DNA from: Oceanicaulis sp052055585
GTDB taxonomy: Bacteria; Pseudomonadota; Alphaproteobacteria; Caulobacterales; Maricaulaceae
Reading direction: 5' to 3'
DNA length: 64,000 bases
Assembly (NCBI RefSeq): GCF_052055585.1
Contig: NZ_CP170485.1
Span: 1,736,001-1,800,000, forward strand
Below the pieces are notes generated by a model, which worked only from the letters and a program-made list of their open reading frames with translations, was not told the origin of the DNA and made no database searches. Made by a program: the position numbers and the translations under genes. Positions 18,642 through 26,304 of this stretch are shown here, piece by piece. Position 1 is the first letter of the stretch, and every line of letters starts with the position of its first letter.

Positions 18642-18696
18642 CTCCGTCATCAAGCAACCAGCGCGCGAGCGCGGTTTGCAAAACAGGGGAGCATCC

Positions 18697-21600
18697 ATGT
18701 CAAACTCTGCAAAGCGCAGCCACCTGCTGCGCTCGACCATTCTCGTGAGTATGGCCGCGGCCAGCCTGAACGGCTACGCAGCCCTCGCTCAGGAAACCGA
18801 GTCTGAAAACACCGCCGTCGAAACCCGTCAGTCTAACGATCGCATCGTGGTGACCGGCTCGCGCATCCGTCGCGACGCTTTCACCGCAGATTCGCCAATC
18901 GAAGTCTTCGACGCGGACGCCGCCGCCCTCCAGGGCTCGCTGGACATTGCAGACTTCCTGCAATCTTCCACCGTCGCCGCCGGTTCGCCGCAGGTGACCG
19001 CCGCCACTTCCGCCCAATTCGTACAGAACGGCGGCCTCGGCGCGGAAACCCTGTCGCTGCGCGGCCTGGGCGCCAACCGCACCCTGGTGCTGCTGAACGG
19101 TCGTCGCGCGGGTCCCGCCGGCGTGCGCGGCGGCGTGTCCGCCTTTGACCTGAACGTCATCCCGCTCTCCGCCATCCAGCGCGTTGAAGTGCTCAAAGAC
19201 GGCGCGTCCTCGGTCTACGGCTCTGACGCAGTGGCCGGCGTGGTCAACATCATCACCAACAATGAAGACGGCGGCAATTTCGACGCCTTCGCGTCTGTGC
19301 CGGAAGCTGGCGCGGGCATGGAATTCCGCATCAACGCCTCTTATGGCGACAGCTTCGAGCGTGGCCGTTTCCGCGTCACCGCCGACTATTATCGTCAGGA
19401 AGAGCTGGCTCAGGGCGACCGCGACTACTTCCAGTGCGGCGAAGCCTATGTGCACAATGCTGACGGCTCCCGCGCAGACGTGGTCGACCCGCGCACCGGC
19501 GCGTTCGCCTGTGAAGACCTGCTGTGGGGCCATGTCTGGACCTATGATTATGCAGAGGGCTTCGGCGACGGCACCACCAACCTCGACTATGCCGGCACCA
19601 AGCTGATCCAGTATGACTATAACGGTCACCTGGCCGCCAATGGCCTGACCCAGATCGGCAACAACCACGCCAATCCGTACTGGATGGGCACGCCGGACGG
19701 CTGGTACGCGATGAACCAGAACGATCCGCTGATGCGTTCCCTGACCGATTACGACCATCCCTTCCAGGATGCGTCCACCATGGTCCCGGACACCGAGCGT
19801 TTCACCCTGTTCGCCGAAGGCGAATACGAGCTGACGAACAATGCCCGCCTGTATGGTGAAGCCCTGTTCAACCGCCGTGAGACGTACAACAACGCGTATC
19901 GTCAGTACTGGACCTACATCTACAACTCCAACTTCGACTTCTGGAATTATGATGTTGTTCCGGGCGCAGGCGATCCGCGCAGCGCAGGCTGGACGGGCGC
20001 ACAATGGCTGTCCCCGACCGCGATCACCGATCACGCCGACAGCTCTGTGGCGATCGACTATATGCGCTTTGTGGGCGGCATTGACGGCCAGGGCCTGCCT
20101 TTCCTGCCGGAATGGACCTGGGACGCGTCGCTGCAATACTCCCGTTCTGACGGCGAGTACTGGAACCAGCGCATTTTTGATGACGCCATCAGCCCCTATC
20201 AGTTCAGCATCGGCTCTTGCGCCGGCACCACCACCCCGGTTCGCGGCGCGAACTGCGTGGATGTGAACTGGCTGAGCCCGGCTCTGCTGTCCGGCAACCC
20301 GACGCCGGAAGAGCAAGCCTTCCTGTTCGGCGAGGAAACCGGCACCACCGTCTACGAACAACTGTCGTTCGAAGGCGTGATCTCCGGCGACCTGTTCAAC
20401 CTGCCGGCCGGCGCTGTCGGCGTGGCTCTGGGCGTGCACTATCGCACCGACGAGATCAACGACACCCCGGGTGACATCACCCTCGCCAACAATGCATGGG
20501 GCAGCTCAGGCGCCGGCATCACCGCGGGCGACGACACCACCCAGGCGATCTTCGGCGAAGCCGTGGTCCCGCTTCTCTCCGGCCAGCCCCTGGCTGAAGA
20601 GCTGACCCTGACCGTGTCCGGCCGTTACACCGACGTTGATTCCTATGGCACGGGCGACACCTACAAGGTGGGCCTGAACTGGGCGATCAACGATCTGGTG
20701 CGCCTGCGCGCCACCCACGGCACCTCGTTCCGCACCCCGGCCCTGTTCGAGCTGTATCTGGCTGACCAGACGAGCTTCACCGGCCAGCGCAACGTCGACC
20801 CCTGCATCAACTGGCAGGACAACCTTGATGCGGGCAACATCACCCAGCGTGTCGCCAGCAACTGCGCGGCGGACGGCATTCCAGACGATCACACCGGCGC
20901 GGGTTCCTCCGCGACCGTCGTGACCGGCGGCGGCCTGGGCGTTCTGGAAGCAGAAACCTCTGAGTCCACCACCTTTGGCGTGGTCTTCACCCCGTCCTTC
21001 ATCAACCTGCGCGTCGCCGTCGATTACTTCGAAATCGAGATGGAGAACCAGGTTGACCAGCTGGGCGCCGGCCGGATCGTCAGCGGTTGCTACAACTCTG
21101 ATGATTTCGCCAACGAACCGCTCTGTGACCTGTTCACCCGTAACCCGAACTCGGGCAATGGCGCGAACCTGATCACCGAGGTGCGTGACAGCTTCATCAA
21201 CGTCAACAGCCAGATCAACCGCGGCATCGACATCAACGCTGACTACTTCCACGAGTTCAGCTTTGGTGATCTGACCGTGAACTCGCGCATCGCAATCCAG
21301 CTGGAAGACCAGATCGACCTGCTGGGCGGCAATGTTGAAGATTCCAATGGCGAAGCGGGCAACCCCGAAGTCGTCGGCGATCTGAACTTCAACTTCGTGC
21401 GTGGCGACTGGTCCGCCTTCTGGGGCATGCGTTATGTCGGCCAGACCTCGAACTTCGACAGCTATTATGACGGCAACTCGTCCCAGACCTATCTGGGCAA
21501 TGACGTCGTCTACAAGCTGCGCACCGAAGCCGTGGTTTACCACAGCGCGTCGATCGCACGTGAGTTCGACACCGTCAGCATCCGCGCTGGCGTGTCCAAC

Positions 21601-21732
21601 ATCTTTGACGAGCACCCGCCTGCTGTGACCACCATCTCTGGTGAGTACAACACGGTTGGCACCTCGGCCTTCTACAGCCAGTACGACTGGATGGGCCGCC
21701 GGTTCTACGTCAACTTCTCCAAAACGTTCTGA
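18697..21732 (+). CDS. TonB-dependent outer-membrane receptor
   Basis: Large TonB-dependent receptor of 1011 residues. ATG 18697 is chosen for its ribosome site and signal peptide (MSNSAKRSHLLRSTILVSM through ALAQE, about 32 residues). A likely TonB box DRIVVTGSRI is followed by a plug domain (about 60-190, with LSLRGLGANRTLVLLNGRR and VEVLKDGASSVYGSDAVAGV). The beta-barrel ends in the aromatic residue FYVNFSKTF. It resembles the oligosaccharide- or peptide-type receptors abundant in Caulobacterales and Sphingomonadales rather than classic siderophore receptors. No Fur box was seen; the substrate is unknown. A strong terminator follows. Confidence 0.93.
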   Translation: MSNSAKRSHLLRSTILVSMAAASLNGYAALAQETESENTAVETRQSNDRIVVTGSRIRRDAFTADSPIEVFDADAAALQGSLDIADFLQSSTVAAGSPQVTAATSAQFVQNGGLGAETLSLRGLGANRTLVLLNGRRAGPAGVRGGVSAFDLNVIPLSAIQRVEVLKDGASSVYGSDAVAGVVNIITNNEDGGNFDAFASVPEAGAGMEFRINASYGDSFERGRFRVTADYYRQEELAQGDRDYFQCGEAYVHNADGSRADVVDPRTGAFACEDLLWGHVWTYDYAEGFGDGTTNLDYAGTKLIQYDYNGHLAANGLTQIGNNHANPYWMGTPDGWYAMNQNDPLMRSLTDYDHPFQDASTMVPDTERFTLFAEGEYELTNNARLYGEALFNRRETYNNAYRQYWTYIYNSNFDFWNYDVVPGAGDPRSAGWTGAQWLSPTAITDHADSSVAIDYMRFVGGIDGQGLPFLPEWTWDASLQYSRSDGEYWNQRIFDDAISPYQFSIGSCAGTTTPVRGANCVDVNWLSPALLSGNPTPEEQAFLFGEETGTTVYEQLSFEGVISGDLFNLPAGAVGVALGVHYRTDEINDTPGDITLANNAWGSSGAGITAGDDTTQAIFGEAVVPLLSGQPLAEELTLTVSGRYTDVDSYGTGDTYKVGLNWAINDLVRLRATHGTSFRTPALFELYLADQTSFTGQRNVDPCINWQDNLDAGNITQRVASNCAADGIPDDHTGAGSSATVVTGGGLGVLEAETSESTTFGVVFTPSFINLRVAVDYFEIEMENQVDQLGAGRIVSGCYNSDDFANEPLCDLFTRNPNSGNGANLITEVRDSFINVNSQINRGIDINADYFHEFSFGDLTVNSRIAIQLEDQIDLLGGNVEDSNGEAGNPEVVGDLNFNFVRGDWSAFWGMRYVGQTSNFDSYYDGNSSQTYLGNDVVYKLRTEAVVYHSASIAREFDTVSIRAGVSNIFDEHPPAVTTISGEYNTVGTSAFYSQYDWMGRRFYVNFSKTF

Positions 21733-21756
21733 TCGGCTATAAGCCTTCGAACACCG

Positions 21757-21792
21757 AAGGGCGGCGGCGTCATGCCGCCGCCCTTTTCTTTT
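21757..21792 (+). terminator. Rho-independent terminator after the TonB receptor gene
   Basis: AAGGGCGGCGGC (21757-21768) and GCCGCCGCCCTT (21774-21785) form a 12-bp stem with a GTCAT loop, followed by a T-rich tract. It separates the receptor from the sulfotransferase gene, whose start is only about 27 nt further on. Confidence 0.9.
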
Positions 21793-21818
21793 CCGCGACG
21801 AACAGATCAGAGCCTGCC

Positions 21819-22613
21819 TTGCCCCGTATCATCGCCAAACCCGACACGCTGAACGAACGCAACGCCGAGTTCACCCAGACCCCGCTCGAAAAGCCGGTCT
21901 TCCTGAACACCGTTCCCAAATCCGGCACGCATCTGATCCGCAACATCCTGCGCATGTTCGTGCCGGTAGAGCAGCAGTATCACGACACCTTCATCCAGCA
22001 CGCCGTGCTGGGTCAGCACCGCGCCGCGTTCGACACGGCCAAGCCCAGACTGAGCTGGGGGCATTTGCTGTTCTCGGACTCCGCCGCGATCGCCCTGAAG
22101 AACGTCAATCACGTGCTGCTGGTTCGCGACCCGTATGACTGGGTGCTGGCCCGGGGCCGTTTCTTCCTTTCTGACAGCTTTCAGGCCGGGCTCGAGCATC
22201 TGAAGAATGACGCCGTGACCCCCAATGACGTGATCAACATGATGATCTTCGGCATTCACGGCAAAGCCCCGACCCTGCAGGAAGTCTACACGCACAACGC
22301 TGTTTCCTGGCTCTGCACCGCGACCCGGATCTTCCGTTACGAAGACCTTCTGCATCATGTGAAAAACATCGATACAATCGCGGCGCATGCCTTCTTCGAC
22401 GACCTGATGAAAGCCTGTGGAATCAACAGCCTGCCCGAAGACTGGCGCGAACGTGTGCGCATTGGCTCGGACCGCAAGCAGTCGGGCACCGCACGTGAGA
22501 ACCTCGCCAATATGAAGATGGCCTTCCCCGACGCGCTGAGCGACACCCAGAAAGCGCTGGTGGACTACGCCGCGCCGGGCCTGCGCGCCCTTTTGGGATA
22601 TGAGAATCGTTAG
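21819..22613 (+). CDS. Sulfotransferase domain protein
   Basis: Probable PAPS-dependent sulfotransferase of 264 residues. The 5'-phosphosulfate loop is seen as TVPKSGTHLIRNIL (about 31-44), the 3'-phosphate site as LLVRDPYDWVLARGRFF (about 105-121), and a conserved FRYEDLL follows. The start is TTG at 21819, because no ATG or GTG lies upstream in frame and the next ATG is past the PAPS loop. It lacks the TPR region found in many sulfotransferases encoded beside TonB receptors. A terminator separates it from the receptor, so it may have its own promoter or depend on read-through. The acceptor is unknown. Confidence 0.8.
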   Translation: MPRIIAKPDTLNERNAEFTQTPLEKPVFLNTVPKSGTHLIRNILRMFVPVEQQYHDTFIQHAVLGQHRAAFDTAKPRLSWGHLLFSDSAAIALKNVNHVLLVRDPYDWVLARGRFFLSDSFQAGLEHLKNDAVTPNDVINMMIFGIHGKAPTLQEVYTHNAVSWLCTATRIFRYEDLLHHVKNIDTIAAHAFFDDLMKACGINSLPEDWRERVRIGSDRKQSGTARENLANMKMAFPDALSDTQKALVDYAAPGLRALLGYENR

Positions 22614-22633
22614 GCCTGACGCGGCTTGAGCGC

Positions 22634-22662
22634 TTGCGCTCTGTCCCCGCCTCGCTTATAAG
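22634..22662 (+). promoter_or_regulatory. Candidate promoter of the rpsF operon
   Basis: TTGCGC (22634-22639) and TATAAG (22657-22662) are separated by exactly 17 bp, just after the sulfotransferase stop. Use of this promoter would give a leader of about 135 nt before rpsF. Confidence 0.5.
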
Positions 22663-22747
22663 CCGCGGCTTCACCGGCTGCGGTCCTCTGGTCGCGGTCC
22701 GTCTGTCGTTTGGTGACAGGCGGGACCTGAGGAGCCGACGCGAGACC

Positions 22748-22792
22748 ATCCGGCCCTTCGGATGTTGCTTGCGCCGCAGCCCTTCAGAAGGG
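22748..22792 (+). promoter_or_regulatory. Leader hairpins upstream of rpsF
   Basis: Two small hairpins lie in the rpsF leader: ATCCG/CGGAT (22748-22763, loop GCCCTT) and CCCTT/AAGGG (22780-22792, loop CAG). The second includes the purine-rich AAGGG that is the best ribosome-site candidate. S6-S18 operons in many bacteria carry an autoregulatory S6:S18-binding leader; I cannot confirm that this is one. Confidence 0.3.
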
Positions 22793-22805
22793 ACGAAAAC
22801 GTCTA

Positions 22806-23156
22806 ATGAACAAGTACGAGCACGTGTTCATCGCGCGTCCGGATGTGTCTCCGGCGCAGGTGGAATCCGCGATCGAAGAGCTCAAGGCTCTGATCGAGGA
22901 AAAAGGCGGCAAGGTGCACAAGACCGAATACTGGGGTCTGCGCACGCTCGCCTACCGTATGAACAAGAACCGTAAAGGCCATTACGGCTATCTCGACATG
23001 GAAGCGGGCAACGAGGTGCTTGACGCCCTCGATTATCGTCAGCGCTTCGCCGACGACGTCATGCGCTACATGACCTGCCGCGTCGACGAGCTGACCGAAG
23101 AGCCGAGCGCTGTGCTTCGCAAAGGCGAAGATCGCAAGCGTCGCGAACGCCGCTAG
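22806..23156 (+). CDS. rpsF: 30S ribosomal protein S6
   Basis: S6 of the small-subunit platform (116 residues), which pairs with S18. The N-terminus MNKYEHVFIARPDVSPAQVE and the internal YWGLRTLAYRMNKNRKGHY are the family signature. It ends in a short basic tail (RKGEDRKRRERR). It is the first gene of rpsF-rpsR-rplI, with rpsR 15 nt downstream. Confidence 0.98.
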   Translation: MNKYEHVFIARPDVSPAQVESAIEELKALIEEKGGKVHKTEYWGLRTLAYRMNKNRKGHYGYLDMEAGNEVLDALDYRQRFADDVMRYMTCRVDELTEEPSAVLRKGEDRKRRERR

Positions 23157-23171
23157 AGGGAGCCCGGATCA

Positions 23172-23426
23172 ATGGCTGAACTTTCCATCTCCAACGTGCC
23201 TGCTCGCCGCGCTTTCCAGCGTCGCCGCAAGGTGTGCCCGTTCTCCGGCGAAAACGCGCCGAAGATCGACTACAAAGACATCAAGCTGCTTCAGCGCTAC
23301 ATGTCCGAGCGCGGCAAGATCGTGCCGTCTCGCATCACCGCCGTGTCGGCCAAGAAGCAGCGTGAACTCGCTCGCGCCATCAAGCGCGCCCGCGTTCTGG
23401 CTCTTCTGCCGTACGCCGTCGATTAA
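23172..23426 (+). CDS. rpsR: 30S ribosomal protein S18
   Basis: S18 (84 residues), the S6 partner in the 30S platform. FQRRRKVCPFSGENAPKIDYKD and the LARAIKRARVLALLPY tail are diagnostic. It retains a single Cys in the KVCPF segment. It is preceded by the purine-rich AGAGGGAG and lies 14 nt before rplI. Confidence 0.98.
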   Translation: MAELSISNVPARRAFQRRRKVCPFSGENAPKIDYKDIKLLQRYMSERGKIVPSRITAVSAKKQRELARAIKRARVLALLPYAVD

Positions 23427-23440
23427 GGGAGCTCAAGACC

Positions 23441-24055
23441 ATGCAAGTTGTTCTGCTTGAACGTGTCGAAAAGCTCGGCGCCATCGGCGACGTGGTGACG
23501 GTGAAGCCGGGTTACGCCCGCAACTTCCTGCTGCCGCAAAGCAAGGCGCTGCGCGCCACCAAAGCCAACATGGAACGCTTCGAACGCGAGCGTGAAGTGA
23601 TCGAGAAGCTGAACGCCGAGCGCGCCGAAAAGGCCCGCGAGGAAGGCTCTCACCTGGACGGCGCGACCTTCGTGCTGATCCGTCAGGCGTCTGAATCCGG
23701 CCAGCTGTACGGTTCGGTGTCCACCCGTGACATCGCCGACGCCGCTTCCACGCCGGAATTCGCCGTCACCCGAGGCATGGTGGACCTGAACACCGCGATC
23801 AAGACCCTGGGTCTGCACGAAGTGCGCCTGGTCCTGCACGCGGATGTGGACGTCACCGTCACCATCAACGTCGCCCGTACCGAAGACGAAGCCGAGCGCC
23901 AGGCGCAAGGCGAAGACGTCATCCAGTCGGCCGCCGATGAAGACCGCGCCCTGGCTGAAGCCCAGGCTGTCGAGCTCGCTGAATCCGGCGTCGAAGGCGA
24001 AGACGATGATTACGCGTCCGACGACGCGGAAGAGACCGAAGAAACCGAAGCCTAA
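23441..24055 (+). CDS. rplI: 50S ribosomal protein L9
   Basis: L9 (204 residues), a large-subunit protein with two domains joined by a long helix. The N-terminal MQVVLLERVEKLGAIGDVVTVKPGYARNFLLP is the signature. The C-terminal 40-50 residues form an acidic extension (EGEDDDYASDDAEETEETEA) beyond the usual length of about 150. Such tails are common in alphaproteobacterial L9. It is the last gene of the operon, followed by a terminator. Confidence 0.97.
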   Translation: MQVVLLERVEKLGAIGDVVTVKPGYARNFLLPQSKALRATKANMERFEREREVIEKLNAERAEKAREEGSHLDGATFVLIRQASESGQLYGSVSTRDIADAASTPEFAVTRGMVDLNTAIKTLGLHEVRLVLHADVDVTVTINVARTEDEAERQAQGEDVIQSAADEDRALAEAQAVELAESGVEGEDDDYASDDAEETEETEA

Positions 24056-24079
24056 GGCTTCGATCTTCCGATCAGATCA

Positions 24080-24113
24080 CGGGCGGCTCTGCAAAGAGCC
24101 GCCCGTTTTCGTT
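24080..24113 (+). terminator. Rho-independent terminator after rplI
   Basis: CGGGCGGCTCT (24080-24090) and AGAGCCGCCCG (24095-24105) form an 11-bp stem with a GCAA loop, then GTTTTCGTTT-type T-rich sequence. It ends the rpsF-rpsR-rplI transcript. Confidence 0.92.
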
Positions 24114-24117
24114 TGGG

Positions 24118-24573
24118 CTATGCGGCAACGGGATCGGGCCAGCGGATCAGCCAGCGATGGGTCCACAGCGCCACGAAATAATTGGAGGTCAGGCCGAGCA
24201 GCCAGAGGATTGCTAGAATAATGAGGGTCGGCGCAACAAACCCTGCTGGGCTCACGAGCCAGAGAAACAACAGCCAGAGACCTGACCAGAACGCCGAGAA
24301 GGTCGTGGAAGACAGCGCATAAGTCCGCGGACACTTGAAACGTCGATAGAGGAAAAAGCTGAGCAGAGAAACCAACAGCCATCCGCTAACCACAAACACG
24401 ACACCCCACATTATGAACGCGCTAGCTATTATGCCGAGAGGGTTGCGCAATTGCTCGCTAATGAACTGCCCCCCACGGTCTAGAATGATGAACGGGACAC
24501 TCAGCAAGGACATCCCCACCCATTCGCCTACCCGCTGAACGGCATACAGATTCCAGAACCCGATTTTGACCAT
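24118..24573 (-). CDS. Hypothetical multi-pass membrane protein
   Basis: I do not recognise this 151-residue protein. From ATG 24573 (preceded by GGGGAGAGG) it begins MVKIGFWNLYAVQRVGEWVG. It shows about four hydrophobic stretches (about 20-32, 45-72, 88-105 and 108-135), rich in Trp and Phe. It is convergent with rplI and divergent from the GNAT gene. Base composition looks slightly more AT-rich than its neighbours, which could mean more recent acquisition. Confidence 0.65.
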   Translation of the reverse strand: MVKIGFWNLYAVQRVGEWVGMSLLSVPFIILDRGGQFISEQLRNPLGIIASAFIMWGVVFVVSGWLLVSLLSFFLYRRFKCPRTYALSSTTFSAFWSGLWLLFLWLVSPAGFVAPTLIILAILWLLGLTSNYFVALWTHRWLIRWPDPVAA

Positions 24574-24686
24574 GCGCCTCTCCCCATTTCCCCTCTGAGG
24601 TGAGCCTCCTTCTGGCATGGTCCCGATCAGGACGCTACGTCCCGCGTCAAACCTGCGCGCATTTAACCCAAGCCCGGAGCCCCGCC

Positions 24687-25163
24687 ATGACCGATCGTAT
24701 CCGCCTCGCCCATTGCGGCGACATGGCTGGCCTGGGCCGTCTCTGGCATGACGCTGTGCATACTGGCGCGGTCGGAGCTTATGACGCGTCGCAGCTTCAG
24801 GCCTGGTCCCCTTCCCCCAAGAGTGCGGCTTTCATGACCGAGCGCCTCTCGGGTCAGATCATTCTGGTCGGTGAAGATGATGAGGGACTGGCGGGGTTTT
24901 TCACCCTGACGCCAGAAGGCGAGCTCGACATGGCCTATGTGCGCCCTGACCGCAAAGGCGACGGGATGGCGGCGCGTTTGCACGCAGCAATTCTTGCTGA
25001 AGCCCGACAGCGCGATCTTTCGACACTCACCGTTCAGGCCAGCCATATCGCGCGGAAATTCTTTGAAAAACACGGCTGGACGCTGGTGCAGACCCAGACC
25101 GTGCGCCCCAACGGCGTCGAGATGCAGAACCATCTTATGGTCCTGCATCTCTCCGAAGGCTAA
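24687..25163 (+). CDS. GNAT family N-acetyltransferase
   Basis: Acetyl-CoA-dependent acyltransferase of 158 residues. ATG 24687 (MTDRIRLAHCGDMAGLG) is preferred over the upstream in-frame start at 24600. The core GNAT features are a strand LDMAYVRPDRKGDGMAARLHAAIL (about 90-113), containing a degenerate R/Q-x-x-G-x-G/A acetyl-CoA loop (RKGDGMA), and the terminal SHIARKFFEKHGW segment. It resembles YafP/PhnO-type small acetyltransferases. The substrate cannot be inferred. Its stop overlaps the end of the convergent DUF6768 gene by 4 nt. Confidence 0.82.
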   Translation: MTDRIRLAHCGDMAGLGRLWHDAVHTGAVGAYDASQLQAWSPSPKSAAFMTERLSGQIILVGEDDEGLAGFFTLTPEGELDMAYVRPDRKGDGMAARLHAAILAEARQRDLSTLTVQASHIARKFFEKHGWTLVQTQTVRPNGVEMQNHLMVLHLSEG

Positions 25164-25531
25164 CCGCGCTCGGCGCGCATGCGCTCGATGCGCAGCTCCA
25201 CCCGGCGGATCTCCATCAGAAGCCGGTTGGTCTCCATCTTGGGCGCCAGCGTGCTTTTGAAGATGGCCGCAAAGACCAGCAGCACCACCGCAGGCATCCC
25301 CCAGTGCAGCGCCGTCATCACGGTGTCGGCCTGATAGAATTTCACCGCGCAGACCGCCCCGGCGATGAACATCAGCGACTGGGCGATCATGATAGTCCAG
25401 TGCACCCAGGCGGTGCGTCCTGTGAACAGGCTGAGCGCTTGGGCGAAATAGCCCGGCTCCAGATCAAGCTGGGGCGAGTGGCCGTCGGCCTCCCGCAGGC
25501 TGTCTTCAATCATGCGGTCGAGATCACTCAT
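25160..25531 (-). CDS. DUF6768-like membrane protein partner of the sigma factor
   Basis: Small protein of 123 residues starting MSDLDRMIEDSLREADGHSP. It has a cytoplasmic N-terminus (about 1-38), two membrane helices (about 44-64 and 72-92) and a charged C-terminal helix (LLMEIRRVELRIERMRAERG). ATG 25531 overlaps the end of the sigma gene by 8 nt, so the two are translationally linked. The layout suggests a membrane partner or anti-sigma, but no zinc-binding ZAS motif (HxxxCxxC) is present; that role is inferred from context only. Confidence 0.75.
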   Translation of the reverse strand: MSDLDRMIEDSLREADGHSPQLDLEPGYFAQALSLFTGRTAWVHWTIMIAQSLMFIAGAVCAVKFYQADTVMTALHWGMPAVVLLVFAAIFKSTLAPKMETNRLLMEIRRVELRIERMRAERG

Positions 25532-26075
25532 CGGATCCTCCTTGGAGTTGCGCGGCGATTTTCCGGCGCGCATGCATGAGACGGGTCTTGATCGTGCCCG
25601 TCGGGACGTCGAGCGCGGCGGCGATCTCCGCCACGTTCAAACCTTGAATGTGATAGAGCCACAGCGCGGCGTGCTGCTCTGTCGGCAGGGCGCGCATGGC
25701 GTCGCGGATGCGCGAGGCGTCCACGGAGCGGTCCATGTCCGGCGCTTCGGGCGGCGGTTCGGCCTCAACGCCTGCTTTCAGGCGGCGGCCGGACTGACGC
25801 TGACGGATCAGGCGCGCGCAGCGACGCTGGACAATCCGAAAGGCGAAGGCGGGAAAGGCGTCCACATCCCGAAGGCGTGGCAGGTCGCGCAGGATCTCCA
25901 CCCAGGCGTCCTGAACCGCCTCTTCCACCCCGTCCGCATCGCCCATCAGACGCCAGGCGAAAGCGGACAGACGCGGCGTCCAGCGCCCCGCCAACGCGCC
26001 GAGCGCCCGTCGGTCGCCGGTGCGGGCGGAGGCGGCGAGATAGCCGTCCAGCGCGCGTTCAAGATCTTGGCTCAT
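25524..26075 (-). CDS. RNA polymerase sigma factor, ECF type
   Basis: Group IV sigma factor of 183 residues. Region 2 spans about 15-85 (GVEEAVQDAWVEILRDLPRL, FRIVQRRCARLIRQ). Region 4 spans about 120-180 (RALPTEQHAALWLYHIQGL and the helix-turn-helix VAEIAAALDVPTGTIKTRLMHARRKI). The linker is Pro/Glu-rich. ATG 26075 has the purine-rich AAAGGACGAGG upstream. It overlaps the downstream membrane-protein gene. Target promoters cannot be read from this window. Confidence 0.9.
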   Translation of the reverse strand: MSQDLERALDGYLAASARTGDRRALGALAGRWTPRLSAFAWRLMGDADGVEEAVQDAWVEILRDLPRLRDVDAFPAFAFRIVQRRCARLIRQRQSGRRLKAGVEAEPPPEAPDMDRSVDASRIRDAMRALPTEQHAALWLYHIQGLNVAEIAAALDVPTGTIKTRLMHARRKIAAQLQGGSDE

Positions 26076-26170
26076 GCCTCGTCCTTTCGTTCAGGACACA
26101 AGGTGCAGTGTTGAGCGCTTCGGGTTCATTGACTCAGACATTTTTTCACCGCACATCGCCCTCCCCCAGA

Positions 26171-26221
26171 CTGTCCACAGGCTTCAACGCTGGGTCTGCT
26201 GGGCTTTCAGGCTTGTCCACA
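26171..26221. promoter_or_regulatory. DnaA-box-like repeats upstream of dnaB
   Basis: CTGTCCACA (26171-26179) and TTGTCCACA (26213-26221) share GTCCACAGGC and lie 42 bp apart in the 229-bp sigma/dnaB gap. The second differs from the canonical TTATCCACA at one base. They could be DnaA sites controlling dnaB, or chance. Confidence 0.3.
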
Positions 26222-26304
26222 GGCGGCTGTGGAATGCCGGAAACTGGCGCCTGAAAAGGTCAAGACGTGCACTTCACGGACGATGGGGCTAAGCAAAGAG
26301 AACC

